Shown here: positions 16,828 through 25,538 of the stretch, one piece after another
How positions within the stretch are numbered: position 1 is the stretch's first letter
Layout: each line of letters begins with the position of its first letter
Assembly (NCBI GenBank): GCA_030747075.1
Contig: JASLLL010000029.1
Location: forward strand, 1 to 32,657
Length of the DNA: 32,657 bases
From: Gemmatimonadota bacterium
Lineage (GTDB): Bacteria; ARS69
Direction: 5' to 3'
Position numbers and translations under genes: made by a program
Notes under the pieces: model-generated
Told to the model about the DNA's origin: nothing
Databases searched by the model: none
Seen by the model: the letters and a program-made list of their open reading frames with translations, nothing else

Positions 16828-18099
16828 TTGAATACCCTTCAGCGCATATTGGTTCTTCTCGTGGTGTGTGGTTGTGGCCCGGTGGCCACGGCTTCGGATG
16901 CCCTCCCGTTTGCTCATCGACTGGAGGAGGCGCTGGCCTCCGGGGCTGCGGCCGAGGACGCACTCTGGGCCCCCGGCACCCGAAGCGACGCCCGGCGGGA
17001 ACTCGGTTACCGCGCGGCGTCGCTCTTTCGATGGGATGGCGTGCTGGTTCGTTCCGTCCGCGAAGGGCGGGAGGGCACGAATCGCGTGGTCGAGGTCGCG
17101 GCGTCAGGGACGGCCCGGTGGGAGGATCGCGGCTACGGAGTCGCCCAAGCGCTCTGGCCGCTCCAGCTGGATGAGCGGGCGCGGACGAACCGGGTGACCC
17201 GGCGCATGGCGTGGGTTCTTCGCGAAGAGAACGGGGTGTGGCGGGCGGTCGCTCAAGAGGAACTTTCGCTGCTTGCCGTGGAGGAGGCTCGGATCCACGC
17301 GTCGGTGCATCCCGCTCAAGGCGTTCTTCTGGTGGATTCCGAGCTGTTCGTTCGCGCGCTGGTGCCTGTGGAGACCGTGCGGTTTCTGCTGGACCGCCCG
17401 GCGGAAATCTACGACCTGACCGTGGATGGAGAGTTGGCTGAGGTCGCGCGCGGCGCGGAGCGGGGCGGTCTCGGGCTCCTGGGGTACAGTCCTCCCATGG
17501 ACGGTTCGTTTCGACTGCCGCGCCCGTTGGCCGTGGGAGAGACCGTGCGCGTGCGGATTCGGACGCGTGAGCCTCTGGGTGCGTTCAGCGGGGAAGGCAC
17601 CGTGACGACGCTTCCCGTCTCGCACGGGCCCTTCGCCACGCGTGTCTGGATTCCGCTCTTCGGTCCGGTGTCCCGGCTGGCCCCGGAAGCCACTCGCGTG
17701 GAGCTGACGGTCACCTGGCCGCGCGGAGCGTTTGCGTCGTGCGCGTTTCCCGCGCGGCATGAGGAGACGATCCGTGCTGTCGCCGAGGATCTCTTCGAAG
17801 AGGATGGTCGCGTTGTGCGCTGGACGGGAGATCTTCGGAATGCGGACTTCCTTCTTCGCGAGTCCGGGCTGGAGGTGCCTGTCACGCTCGGGAAGGGCGC
17901 TGCCGCCTCCGTGCATCCCCGGTCGCGAGAAGCCCTGGCCTCGCCGCTTCTGCCGGGGAGTTCATGGACATCCACGGATTTGAACGCGGAACTTGCGGAG
18001 CTTCTGCCGATGGACCGGGATCTCATGGAGGAACGGTCCGAAGAGTTCTCGGGAGATGCGGATCAAGGGGGCGGGGACCGGGAGCAGTCGGCCCAATGA
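16828..18099 (+). CDS. Secreted protein of unknown function
   Basis: I do not recognise a family. The TTG start has GGAG (16818-16821) six bases upstream and lies just after the predicted transcription start. The 423-residue product begins with a hydrophobic signal sequence (about 4-22), which contains LLVVCGCG; a lipoprotein cysteine is possible but the box is poor. The rest is mostly beta-rich: a segment with [24 protein letters not shown] (split here as VLLVDSELF and [17 protein letters not shown], about 165-205), a [12 protein letters not shown] stretch, and a domain ending VPVTLGKGA. The C-terminal 50 residues are acidic and low in hydrophobics. The start of pdxH overlaps its stop (ATGA), so the two are coupled. 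Confidence 0.75.
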   Translation: MNTLQRILVLLVVCGCGPVATASDALPFAHRLEEALASGAAAEDALWAPGTRSDARRELGYRAASLFRWDGVLVRSVREGREGTNRVVEVAASGTARWEDRGYGVAQALWPLQLDERARTNRVTRRMAWVLREENGVWRAVAQEELSLLAVEEARIHASVHPAQGVLLVDSELFVRALVPVETVRFLLDRPAEIYDLTVDGELAEVARGAERGGLGLLGYSPPMDGSFRLPRPLAVGETVRVRIRTREPLGAFSGEGTVTTLPVSHGPFATRVWIPLFGPVSRLAPEATRVELTVTWPRGAFASCAFPARHEETIRAVAEDLFEEDGRVVRWTGDLRNADFLLRESGLEVPVTLGKGAAASVHPRSREALASPLLPGSSWTSTDLNAELAELLPMDRDLMEERSEEFSGDADQGGGDREQSAQ

Positions 18100-18698
18100 C
18101 GGAGAGTGCACGCATGGATCGACTTCAAGAGGCCATGGACCGCTTCGCGGGCCTCTTTGAAAAGGCGGCCGGGCACGACCTTCAGGAACCGACCGCCGTC
18201 ACGCTGGCCACGGCCAGTGCGTCGGGGCACCCCTCCACACGGACCGTTCTCCTGAAGGGATTCGGGAGAGAGGGTTTTGTGATCTACACGAATACCGAGA
18301 GCCGGAAGGGCGTGCAGCTTCTGGAGAACCCCCACGCTTCCCTCTGCTTCTTCTGGCAACCGATGATGGAGCAGGTTCTCGTGGAAGGGACAGTCCGGCG
18401 CGTGCCGGACGCGGAGGCGGATGCTTACTGGGAGACCCGACCCTGGGAGAGCCGTGTCGGGGGCTGGGCGTCGGATCAGTCCCGGCCGCTGGCAAGCCGG
18501 GCGGAGTTGGTCGCCCGGGTAGCGAAGGCGACAGCCCGGTTTGCGGGGCGGTCGGTACCGCGCCCCGCGCACTGGACAGGCTTTCGGATTGTGCCGGATC
18601 GGATCGAGTTCTGGAGTTCAAAGCCGCATCGTCTGCACGAGCGCGTCCTCTACCGGCGGGATGGCGACTCGTGGATCACGGAACGGTTGTACCCGTAG
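18096..18698 (+). CDS. pdxH: Pyridoxamine 5'-phosphate oxidase
   Basis: This FMN enzyme oxidises pyridoxine or pyridoxamine phosphate to pyridoxal phosphate in the cytoplasm. The 200-residue protein carries RTVLLKGF and TNTESRKG for FMN binding, [19 protein letters not shown], the [12 protein letters not shown] stretch, and the C-terminal [17 protein letters not shown] and RLHER...WITERLYP blocks that mark PdxH. It is slightly shorter than the roughly 218 residues of the E. coli enzyme because of a short N-terminus. The ATG overlaps the preceding stop; GGAG (18081-18084) is 11 bases upstream. Its TAG stop is one base from the stop of the convergent permease gene. Confidence 0.95.
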   Translation: MTESARMDRLQEAMDRFAGLFEKAAGHDLQEPTAVTLATASASGHPSTRTVLLKGFGREGFVIYTNTESRKGVQLLENPHASLCFFWQPMMEQVLVEGTVRRVPDAEADAYWETRPWESRVGGWASDQSRPLASRAELVARVAKATARFAGRSVPRPAHWTGFRIVPDRIEFWSSKPHRLHERVLYRRDGDSWITERLYP

Positions 18699-18699
18699 A

Positions 18700-19839
18700 C
18701 TAGCGCTCCGGCCGCAACACGAATGAGGCGACGACGCCGGACACCACGGCGAATCCCGCCAGCACCGCGATCGGGAGCGCAACCTCTGCCCAGCCTCCGC
18801 CGCCGGTGGTGATGGCGTGGAAGCCGTCCATCGCCCATGCGATGGGGAAGGCGTGGGCGGCCGTTCGCATCCAGTTCGGCACGACTTCCAGCGGCCACCA
18901 CGCACCGCCGAGGGCAGCCATCAACATGGAAGTGAGCCAGGCCGCCCCGGCCGCACGCTCCGGCGTTCGGAAAAGGGAGCCCAGAAGCAACCCCAGCGCG
19001 ACGCACCCCAGCGAAAAGACGGCGGCCACCGCAAGGAACGCGAAGGGGGACGGGTCGGGGCGGAAGCCGAAGAGCAGTCGGGAACCGACCAGAAGCAGCG
19101 CGATCTGCGCCAGCGAGATCAGGAAGCGCGATGCCGCTTTCCCGGCGATGGCGGCGCCCATGGGAACAGGCTGTGAGGCCAGTCGCCGGAGAACGCCGGA
19201 ACGCCGCTCGTCGGCAAGCAGGGCCGCGGTTGCCATCACGGTGGACATCAGGACGAACATCGCGAGGTTTCCGGGCACGCTCTGGAGGAACCCGGATGGT
19301 GTCTGGACGGAAGAGGCCCATTCCTCCCGGACGGTGAATGCAGGCTCGCGAGAGACGGCGCCGCGGAATACGGCCCGCGTCGAGTCCGACCAGGTCGAGG
19401 AATCGGGGGCGGCCGTCGCCAGCGCACCGTGGAAACGCAGGAGCGTTCGGAAGAGCGCCGCGCGCGCCGCGAAGTCGGCCGTGTCGGTGCCCCCGTGTCT
19501 CGTAAGAAGAAGGTCGGCGTGGACTCCCGCCAGCACCGAGTCCTCAAACGCCGCGGGGATGGTGAGCGTGCGCACGGGGGAGGCCGAAGGGTCTTCCTCC
19601 GCGGAGAGACGGAAGCGTGTCGTATCGATGAGCGCCACGATTCCGCGGGAAGTCTCGGTCCGGTCGAGATCGCGGATCCGCAGGACAAGAACCGCGTCGA
19701 TCGGCTCTCCCGGCCCGGAGAACACCGTGCCGAAGAAGGCCATGAACGCGAACGGCATGACGGCCATCCAGAAGAGACTGCCCCGGTCGCGTCGGAGATG
19801 CCGCAAGTCGAGGCGGAGGAACGCGAGGAAGACTCTCAT
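18700..19839 (-). CDS. ABC-2 type transporter permease (second)
   Basis: This is a 379-residue membrane subunit of an exporter. A first membrane helix (about 20-40) is followed by a large extracytoplasmic domain (about 42-190), then five hydrophobic segments (about 195-379), the layout of ABC-2/DrrB-like permeases with a YhgE-like external domain. The open frame extends upstream, but the ATG at 19839 overlaps the stop of the first permease (ATGA) and begins with a basic amphipathic stretch typical of the family. With the partner permease and the ATPase it would form a heterodimeric exporter. The substrate is unknown. Confidence 0.85.
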   Translation of the reverse strand: MRVFLAFLRLDLRHLRRDRGSLFWMAVMPFAFMAFFGTVFSGPGEPIDAVLVLRIRDLDRTETSRGIVALIDTTRFRLSAEEDPSASPVRTLTIPAAFEDSVLAGVHADLLLTRHGGTDTADFAARAALFRTLLRFHGALATAAPDSSTWSDSTRAVFRGAVSREPAFTVREEWASSVQTPSGFLQSVPGNLAMFVLMSTVMATAALLADERRSGVLRRLASQPVPMGAAIAGKAASRFLISLAQIALLLVGSRLLFGFRPDPSPFAFLAVAAVFSLGCVALGLLLGSLFRTPERAAGAAWLTSMLMAALGGAWWPLEVVPNWMRTAAHAFPIAWAMDGFHAITTGGGGWAEVALPIAVLAGFAVVSGVVASFVLRPER

Positions 19840-21074
19840 CGGTGGCCTCCCGCGAAACGACGCCGGAGGAGCAACCCGCCCGCGGTGGTGAGAACGATGG
19901 CGAGCGCGAGAAGTACGCCGATATGGGCCGCGACGCCCGCGACGCCCGCGCCGTCGCGGAGGATGCGTCCGTATCCGTCGACCGCCCAGAAGTTCAGCGT
20001 GAACGGGGAGAGTGCGCGCATGGAGGGGGGGAGGGCCGAGAGCGGAACATAGCTGCCCCCCAGGAACGACATCACGAGCAGCACGATCGGCCCGACGATC
20101 GCGCCCTGGCGTTCGCTCTTCGCTCCTCCGTACACGAGGGCGCCAAAACCGCCCGCCGCTCCGCAGAAGGCGATGGTGAGGAGCGCGAATGCCGGAAGGT
20201 CCACCGGTTCGTCCACAAAGACGGCTCCGAACGGGGTGAGGATGGCCGCGCAGACGACCCCGAGGATCGTCGTGGAGAGGATCTTCCCCGTGATGATGGC
20301 CCCCGGGCGCACGGGCGCGGCAAGGCACCGGGCGAGCGTGCCGCCGACGAACTCCCTCGGGAAGTCGCGCATGGATTGATCCATTACCATGAGAAGCGCA
20401 ACCACGGCGAATCCCGGCAGGAAGAGCAGAAAGAGCGAGCCGGAGGACGGGGAGGCGGCTTCGGAGTCTGTGGTGGTGGCCAGCCCGGCGACCGGCGGGA
20501 GAAGAACACGGGCCACCCGATCGATGGCGTGATGGAAGAGGACGGCCAGTGTGGCGATGCGCGTGTCCGGAGGGGTTTCGGATTCATCGAGAAGATCGCG
20601 GAGATGGCGAAGCGGTTCAGCCAACAGGAGAGTGGCCGCATCCGCTCCGGTCGCGAGAATCCGCGCTCCCTCGACGGCGACTCCGGGGAGGACTCGTTCG
20701 CGCGGGTTCTTCCAGACAGGGATCTCTACCGACCTCTCCCCCAGGATTGCGCGGGTGAAGTCGGCCGGAATGACGACGAGCGCGCTGACCTCATTCCGGT
20801 CGAGGAGTTCGCGCCCGGTGGTGGAGTCGGCGAGCGTGACCTCCACGCGGTCGGTGAACTCCGGTCGTTCGACGGCGCCTCCGAGGAACATGCCGAACAA
20901 CCCTTCGTCTCGAATGTCCAGGGCGACGCGCAGGCGGGGTGGTTCACTTCCGCCGAACGCCAGCGCAAACACAGCCCCGAGCGCGAGAGGAAACGCCAGC
21001 ATCAGGAGCGTGCCGAGGGGGGCGCGTCGGCGACGACGGAAGTCTCGACGCAGTATGGCCGTGAGCGTCCTCAA
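19836..21074 (-). CDS. ABC-2 type transporter permease (first)
   Basis: This 412-residue permease has the same plan as its neighbour: an N-terminal helix (about 20-40), an extracytoplasmic domain to about residue 225, then helices with LLMVMDQSMRDFPREF and the FLGGSYVPLSALP stretch common to ABC-2 permeases. The start is a TTG overlapping the stop of the ATPase gene (TTGA), with GGGAG eight bases upstream. The basic N-terminus (RRDFRRRRRAP) fits an inside topology. It is translationally coupled to both neighbours. Confidence 0.88.
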   Translation of the reverse strand: MRTLTAILRRDFRRRRRAPLGTLLMLAFPLALGAVFALAFGGSEPPRLRVALDIRDEGLFGMFLGGAVERPEFTDRVEVTLADSTTGRELLDRNEVSALVVIPADFTRAILGERSVEIPVWKNPRERVLPGVAVEGARILATGADAATLLLAEPLRHLRDLLDESETPPDTRIATLAVLFHHAIDRVARVLLPPVAGLATTTDSEAASPSSGSLFLLFLPGFAVVALLMVMDQSMRDFPREFVGGTLARCLAAPVRPGAIITGKILSTTILGVVCAAILTPFGAVFVDEPVDLPAFALLTIAFCGAAGGFGALVYGGAKSERQGAIVGPIVLLVMSFLGGSYVPLSALPPSMRALSPFTLNFWAVDGYGRILRDGAGVAGVAAHIGVLLALAIVLTTAGGLLLRRRFAGGHR

Positions 21075-21985
21075 TCGCGCAGCTCCCGGCCTGTCAGCCG
21101 CAGGAAGACGCTCTGGAGGGAGGGTTCACGGATGGTGACATCGTCAAGCGACAGCCCGGAGTCGAGAAGTGCCGACAGGACGCCCGGTGCGCTGGAATGT
21201 CCCGCCGCAACGAGAACATGCCCGTCTTCAGGAAAGTGGATCGCGTCACCGACGGGGCATCGTGCGCGGAACTCCTCCTCCGTGAACGACCCGCGCGCAC
21301 TGATGACCTTCCCGTCGCCGAGAGACCGCTGAAGCTGGGACAGTGTCCCGTCCGCCAGGATCCGCCCGTGATCGAGGATGGCGACGCGGTCGCACAGCGC
21401 TTCCGCCTCCTCCAGATAGTGGGTCGTGTAGAGCACCGTCGTTCCGTCCCGGGCCATCTGGCGCACGAGCTCCAGAATGCGGGCGCGCGCGTGGACATCG
21501 ATGCCGACGGTGGGCTCATCCAGCAGCAGAATGCGCGGGCGATGCACGACACCCGCCGCGAGATTCAACCGACGCTTCATGCCGCCGCTGAATCGGGAAA
21601 CCGGGTCCCGGCGGTCCGAGAGTTCCACCAGCGCAAGGACTTCCTCGATGCGTTCGCGGAGTGATGTGCCGGAGAGTCCTCGAAGCGCCCCCCAGAACTC
21701 CAGATTCTCCCGGGCGGAAAGCTCCTCGTAGAGCGCGATCTCCTGCGGCACGACCCCCAGGAGGGACTTCGCCCGGCGGGGCTCCGCGGCGAGATCGATC
21801 CCGTCGAGGAGGATGCGCCCGGAGGTGGGGGCGAGGAGCCCGCTGATCATGGAGAGAGTGGTCGTCTTCCCCGCACCGTTGGGTCCGAGGAGACCTGTGA
21901 CTTCGCCGGGTCGGGCGTCCAGCGACGCACCGTCTACCGCGGTGATGTCGCCGAAGCGTCGCGTGAGCATCTCCGCATGGATCAT
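21071..21985 (-). CDS. ABC transporter ATP-binding protein (DrrA-like)
   Basis: This is a 304-residue ATPase for the two downstream permeases. It shows Walker A GLLGPNGAGKTTT (about 32-44), Q-loop VVPQEIALYEEL, signature FSGGMKRRLNLA (about 136-147), Walker B ILLLDEPTVGID and H-loop YTTHYLEEAE, all in order. The C-terminal 80 residues form the accessory domain of drug and polysaccharide exporters of this type. The ATG at 21985 has GGAGG six to seven bases upstream; the much longer upstream open frame is spurious. First gene of a three-gene operon. Confidence 0.94.
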   Translation of the reverse strand: MIHAEMLTRRFGDITAVDGASLDARPGEVTGLLGPNGAGKTTTLSMISGLLAPTSGRILLDGIDLAAEPRRAKSLLGVVPQEIALYEELSARENLEFWGALRGLSGTSLRERIEEVLALVELSDRRDPVSRFSGGMKRRLNLAAGVVHRPRILLLDEPTVGIDVHARARILELVRQMARDGTTVLYTTHYLEEAEALCDRVAILDHGRILADGTLSQLQRSLGDGKVISARGSFTEEEFRARCPVGDAIHFPEDGHVLVAAGHSSAPGVLSALLDSGLSLDDVTIREPSLQSVFLRLTGRELRD

Positions 21986-22028
21986 GCAAAGCCTCCGGTC
22001 GCGAGGGAGTGGGTCCGCGAAGACGAGA

Positions 22029-22057
22029 AGGCTACCCCGGGCCGAGGTGTCGCGCAA
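22029..22057 (-). promoter_or_regulatory. Candidate promoter of the ABC operon
   Basis: On the minus strand TTGCGC (22057-22052) is followed after 17 bases by TAGCCT (22034-22029). The leader to the ATG at 21985 is about 37 bases. Confidence 0.4.
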
Positions 22058-22134
22058 CGCCTCCGCCCGGAGGGGGGAACGGCCTTCCCACTTGCGCGAA
22101 GATCGTGTATCGTCCCGGGTCGCTTGCACGATAT

Positions 22135-22221
22135 GCCGAAGTGGTGAAATTGGTAGACGCGCACGGTTCAGGGCCGTGTGGGGGCAACCCCGTGTGGGTT
22201 CGAGTCCCACCTTCGGCACCA
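22135..22221 (+). tRNA. tRNA-Leu (CAG)
   Basis: The acceptor arm GCCGAAG pairs with CTTCGGC, followed by ACCA, so CCA is encoded. The anticodon loop TTCAGGG gives CAG. A long variable arm (GTGGGGGCAACCCCGT) marks it as a class II tRNA, and the T arm has GGTTCGAGTCC. The gene is divergent from the ABC operon. Confidence 0.97.
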
Positions 22222-22225
22222 TTCG

Positions 22226-22255
22226 GGGGAAGGGCGGAGGGATTCGCTCTTCCCC
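22226..22255 (+). terminator. Strong hairpin after tRNA-Leu
   Basis: An 11-base-pair stem (22226-22236 with 22245-22255, one G-U pair) closes an 8-base loop five bases after the CCA end. GTTCT follows, a weak T-tract. Confidence 0.72.
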
Positions 22256-22315
22256 GTTCTCCCGGCCTCCTTGACAGTCTGCCGAGTGGGGAGGACTCTC
22301 CTCCTCCGTCCCCGA

Positions 22316-23506
22316 ATGTCGGCCAGCCCGGAGGCCCGTTTGCACCGTCGTGCCGGAAGTGCCATCCCCGCGTTCTTGGTGTGCTTCGCGTTCTTCACGC
22401 CGTTTTCGATCGCGGGGGCGCACATTAGCCTCACGCTGGCAGGGCTGGCCTTCCTGACGGATCCGCAGAGCCGCAGTTCCGCCCGGCGGCTGGCACGCGG
22501 GCACTTTCTCATGCGCCCGGTAGTCGCATGGTGCGTGGTGAGCATCGTGGCCGCTCTTTTCGCGATCGACTTGTTCGGGTCGGTCATCAAGCTGAAGAAA
22601 CTCCTGCTGCTCACGCTCCTTCCGCTCGGCGCGCTTCCGCAGGTGCGGGCCCGGATCGGGTGGATTCTGGGGGCGCTTCTGTCTTCGGCCGCGGCCGTTT
22701 CCACTGTGGGCCTCGCGCGGCACCTGCTGGCGGGAGGAGGGCTTGCGGAGCGGCTTCGCGGGATCACGGGGCACTACCTTACGATCGCGGGGATTCTCAT
22801 GGTCGTGACGCTGGTTGCCGTCGGGATTGCAGCGAGCGGACCCGGCGCGACCCGCCCATGCCGCCGTTTTGCGGGCATTGCCTCGGCGGGGGTGCTGTCG
22901 TTCATCGCGCTCATGGCCACCTATGCGCGCGGGAGCTGGCTGGGATTCGGCGCCGGGGCACTCTTCCTTCTGCGGCGGAATCGATGGCCGCTGCTCGCGC
23001 TGGTGGCGGCCGGCACGCTCTTCGCCATGCTGGGCCCGCAGGATGCGCGCGACCGCCTCCGCTCCATCGTGGATCCCGATCATCCCCGGAATATTGAGCG
23101 CGTCCTCATCTGGGAACACGGGCTGGAGCTTTCGCTGAAGAGACCGTGGTCCGGCCTCGGGCTGGTGATTCCGGCCGGGCTCATGGAGAAGGAGGTGGCG
23201 ACGGAGCATGGCGTGATTCGCGTTCACAGCCATATGCACAACACGCCGCTTCAGATTGTCGTCTCGATGGGATTCCCAGCGCTGGCGGTCTTCGGATGGC
23301 TGGTGGCGGCCTGGTTTCGTCTGGGGAAACGCGCGTTGCCCGGGGCGGAGGGGCTGTGGGAGCGTGGGCTGGTCGCGGCCTATCCGGCGGTGCTCTCGGC
23401 TCTTCTTGTGAACGGCCTCGTGGAATGGAACTTCGGGGACTCGGAGATCCTGGGGCTGTTTCACCTGCTGACCGGGCTTGTCCTCGGGGTGGAGTCGGCG
23501 GAGTGA
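22316..23506 (+). CDS. O-antigen ligase/polymerase-like membrane protein (Wzy_C type)
   Basis: The 396-residue protein has about ten hydrophobic segments and the Wzy_C/WaaL pattern: a large loop with IWEHGLELSLKRPWSGLG, then HSHMHNTPLQIVVSMGFPAL near residues 300-325, where His and Arg in the loop are important in the family. It would polymerise or attach surface polysaccharide at the periplasmic face of the inner membrane. I chose the ATG at 22316. A TTG at 22340 is also plausible because GGAGG (22330-22334) lies five bases before it. Ligase and polymerase cannot be separated by sequence. Its stop overlaps the start of the next gene. Confidence 0.82.
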   Translation: MSASPEARLHRRAGSAIPAFLVCFAFFTPFSIAGAHISLTLAGLAFLTDPQSRSSARRLARGHFLMRPVVAWCVVSIVAALFAIDLFGSVIKLKKLLLLTLLPLGALPQVRARIGWILGALLSSAAAVSTVGLARHLLAGGGLAERLRGITGHYLTIAGILMVVTLVAVGIAASGPGATRPCRRFAGIASAGVLSFIALMATYARGSWLGFGAGALFLLRRNRWPLLALVAAGTLFAMLGPQDARDRLRSIVDPDHPRNIERVLIWEHGLELSLKRPWSGLGLVIPAGLMEKEVATEHGVIRVHSHMHNTPLQIVVSMGFPALAVFGWLVAAWFRLGKRALPGAEGLWERGLVAAYPAVLSALLVNGLVEWNFGDSEILGLFHLLTGLVLGVESAE

Positions 23507-25152
23507 CCCCGGAGCGCTGGCCCGTCGGCATCTGGGTGGCCGTGGGCGCGGTGCTTCGCTTCCTGTGGCCCGGCGGCTTTCTCTTCCGGTTGGATGAAGC
23601 CGTTCACATGGAGTTCGCCCGGGATCTTGCCCGGGATCCCCGCTGGATCGATCATGCGTGGCTGTCGAGCGCGGGCGTTCCGAACGGGCCTGTCTTCGCG
23701 ATGTTCCTGACGCCCTTTGCCGCGCTGAGTGCGGACCCCCGCGTCGCGCAGGCGGGAGTGGCTCTCGCGAATGTGGCGGCGCTCGGCCTGGCGATACCGC
23801 TCTTCCGACGCCTTCTCCGGTCGGAAGCGGAGGCGCGGACCGCGCTGGCGATTCTGGCCACTTCGCCCGTGGCGATCTGGTTCTCGCGAAAACTCTGGGA
23901 TCCGTGCCTTCTGGCTCTCTTCACGGTGCCGGCTCTCTTTCTTGCCGTCCGCGCGCTCTCCCCGGGCGGGTCGCGCACGGTGGCCTTCGTTCCGCCGCTG
24001 CTTGCGCTCGCAATCCAGACCCACCAGTCCGCGGCATTTCTGGCGGCCGCGCTGGGCGTGGCGTTCCTGATTGCGTGGCGTCGCGTTGCGTGGGGTGCGC
24101 TCCTTGCGGGAATGGCCGCGGGCGCCGCGCTGCTGGCTCCGTGGGTATCGTATCTCGCGAGAGAGGGCGGAGGCCGGACCGGGATCGCGTCGCTGGTGCC
24201 GTTCCGCACGGCCCCGGACATCGATGTGGTGACGAACCTGGTGATGGACGCGACGGGGCACAACATCATCCAGTCGGCCGGATTCGAAGCGCCGTGGATG
24301 CTCCTGTGGCCGGTCCCGCCGGTGGGGCTTCTCGTCTGGCTGGCCGCGGTGCCTTTCGTGGGGCACCTGACCCGCGGGTACCGGGAACTGGTTCGCCCGA
24401 CGGAGGAAGACGCCTGGCGTCCCGGCGCCCGCGAAGTGGCGATGGCGGCGGCAGTGGGGGTCCCGGTGGCGTATCTGGCGCTGGGTGTTCGCGGCGTGGC
24501 GCACTACTTCCTGCCGGTGCTTCCCGTGCTGGTGGCACTTCTGGTGGTCGGGGCGCGTCGGCTTCGCCCGAAAAGGGCTCCCGGCCGGTGTGCGCTCTCC
24601 CTCCGAACGTTGGTCGTGGTGAATGTGCTGTCATGGCTCCTCTTTCAGGGGTACATGGTTCGGCACTCGGGGGGACCTTCCTACGGGTTGCCGTACGGGG
24701 AGGTCGCGCGGGCCTGCGAAGAGGTGGCGAATCGAGCGAGGGCCGACGGCCTGGGAACGGACTCGGCGCCGCTGCGGCTGATGGTGGATGTCCCTCGGGA
24801 CCGGGGGGCGCTCCCGAGGCAGTACGCCTTCGTCCTGCGGGAGATCAGCGGGATCCGGGTCGAGGCCCCGGGGCCCGACGGCGTGGCGGATCTTGTTCTT
24901 CGCGTGCGCTGGACGCGCCCGGGGGGGGGTGGTCGGCGGGCATGGAGCGTGGAGGCGGCGGAGGTCCTGGCGGTTCCCCGCATGGCGAATGCGGGACCCG
25001 ACACGCGCCGCGCACAGTGGGAAGACCCGTGCGGCAGTGGTATGCTCCGCTCCGCGCGAGGGGAATCATGGACGAGAACAACCGAACGATCACCAGCCAC
25101 AAGAAGGCGCGTCACGACTACCATCTCATCGAGAGGATGGAAGCGGGGCTGA
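23503..25152 (+). CDS. GT-C type glycosyltransferase-like membrane protein
   Basis: This polytopic protein of 549 residues has about ten to eleven hydrophobic segments. The first loop carries RLDEAVHMEFARDLARDP, matching the acidic D-E motif of GT39/GT83-like lipid-linked sugar transferases. A soluble C-terminal part follows (about 405-549). The GTG overlaps the preceding stop by four bases (GTGA), linking it to the ligase/polymerase gene. The frame runs 85 bases into smpB, and its last 40 residues look unlike protein. A run of nine G (24921-24929) lies before them, so a frame error near the end is possible, but the other two frames give no earlier stop. Substrate unknown. Confidence 0.78.
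   Translation: MTPERWPVGIWVAVGAVLRFLWPGGFLFRLDEAVHMEFARDLARDPRWIDHAWLSSAGVPNGPVFAMFLTPFAALSADPRVAQAGVALANVAALGLAIPLFRRLLRSEAEARTALAILATSPVAIWFSRKLWDPCLLALFTVPALFLAVRALSPGGSRTVAFVPPLLALAIQTHQSAAFLAAALGVAFLIAWRRVAWGALLAGMAAGAALLAPWVSYLAREGGGRTGIASLVPFRTAPDIDVVTNLVMDATGHNIIQSAGFEAPWMLLWPVPPVGLLVWLAAVPFVGHLTRGYRELVRPTEEDAWRPGAREVAMAAAVGVPVAYLALGVRGVAHYFLPVLPVLVALLVVGARRLRPKRAPGRCALSLRTLVVVNVLSWLLFQGYMVRHSGGPSYGLPYGEVARACEEVANRARADGLGTDSAPLRLMVDVPRDRGALPRQYAFVLREISGIRVEAPGPDGVADLVLRVRWTRPGGGGRRAWSVEAAEVLAVPRMANAGPDTRRAQWEDPCGSGMLRSARGESWTRTTERSPATRRRVTTTISSRGWKRG
25038..25046 (+). promoter_or_regulatory. Extended -10 promoter of smpB
   Basis: TGG precedes TATGCT (25041-25046) with no clear -35 box. 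It is part of a 13-base sequence identical to that at 10205-10217. The leader to the smpB ATG would be about 15 bases. It lies inside the end of the upstream reading frame. Confidence 0.42.
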
Positions 25153-25538
25153 GCCTTACCGGAACCGAAGTGAAATCGCTGCGCGCCGGGAAGGCGAGCC
25201 TGTCGGAGGCGTATGCGCGGATCGACGGGTCGGAGGTGTTCCTCGTCGGGGCGCACATTCCCGAGTACAAGCACGGGAACCGCGAAAACCACGAACCCAC
25301 GCGAAAGCGGAAACTCCTTCTTCATCGAAGGGAGATTGACCGCATCATCGGGAAGATCCGCGAGAAGGGGCTGACGCTGGTTCCGCTGCGCCTCTACTGG
25401 AAGCACGGTCGTGTGAAGGTGGAGATTGCGCTGGCGCGGGGGAAGCGGTCGTACGATCGCCGGGACGACATCGCCGCAACGGAGGCCAGGCGGGAAATGC
25501 GAAAGGCGAAGGCGCGGCGCACGGGAGGCGACGAGTGA
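25068..25538 (+). CDS. smpB: SsrA-binding protein SmpB
   Basis: SmpB binds tmRNA and places it in the A site of stalled ribosomes. The 156-residue length is typical. Family blocks are NRTITSHKKARHDY at the start, LTGTEVKSLRAGKASLSEAY (about 30-49), GAHIPEY, HEPTRKRKLLLHRREI, and the basic C-terminal tail (ARREMRKAKARR) that reads the empty mRNA channel. The ATG at 25068 follows GAGGGG at good spacing. Its partner RNA lies 4.2 kb downstream (29702-30051). The GTG of the amidase gene overlaps its stop. Confidence 0.96.
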   Translation: MDENNRTITSHKKARHDYHLIERMEAGLSLTGTEVKSLRAGKASLSEAYARIDGSEVFLVGAHIPEYKHGNRENHEPTRKRKLLLHRREIDRIIGKIREKGLTLVPLRLYWKHGRVKVEIALARGKRSYDRRDDIAATEARREMRKAKARRTGGDE

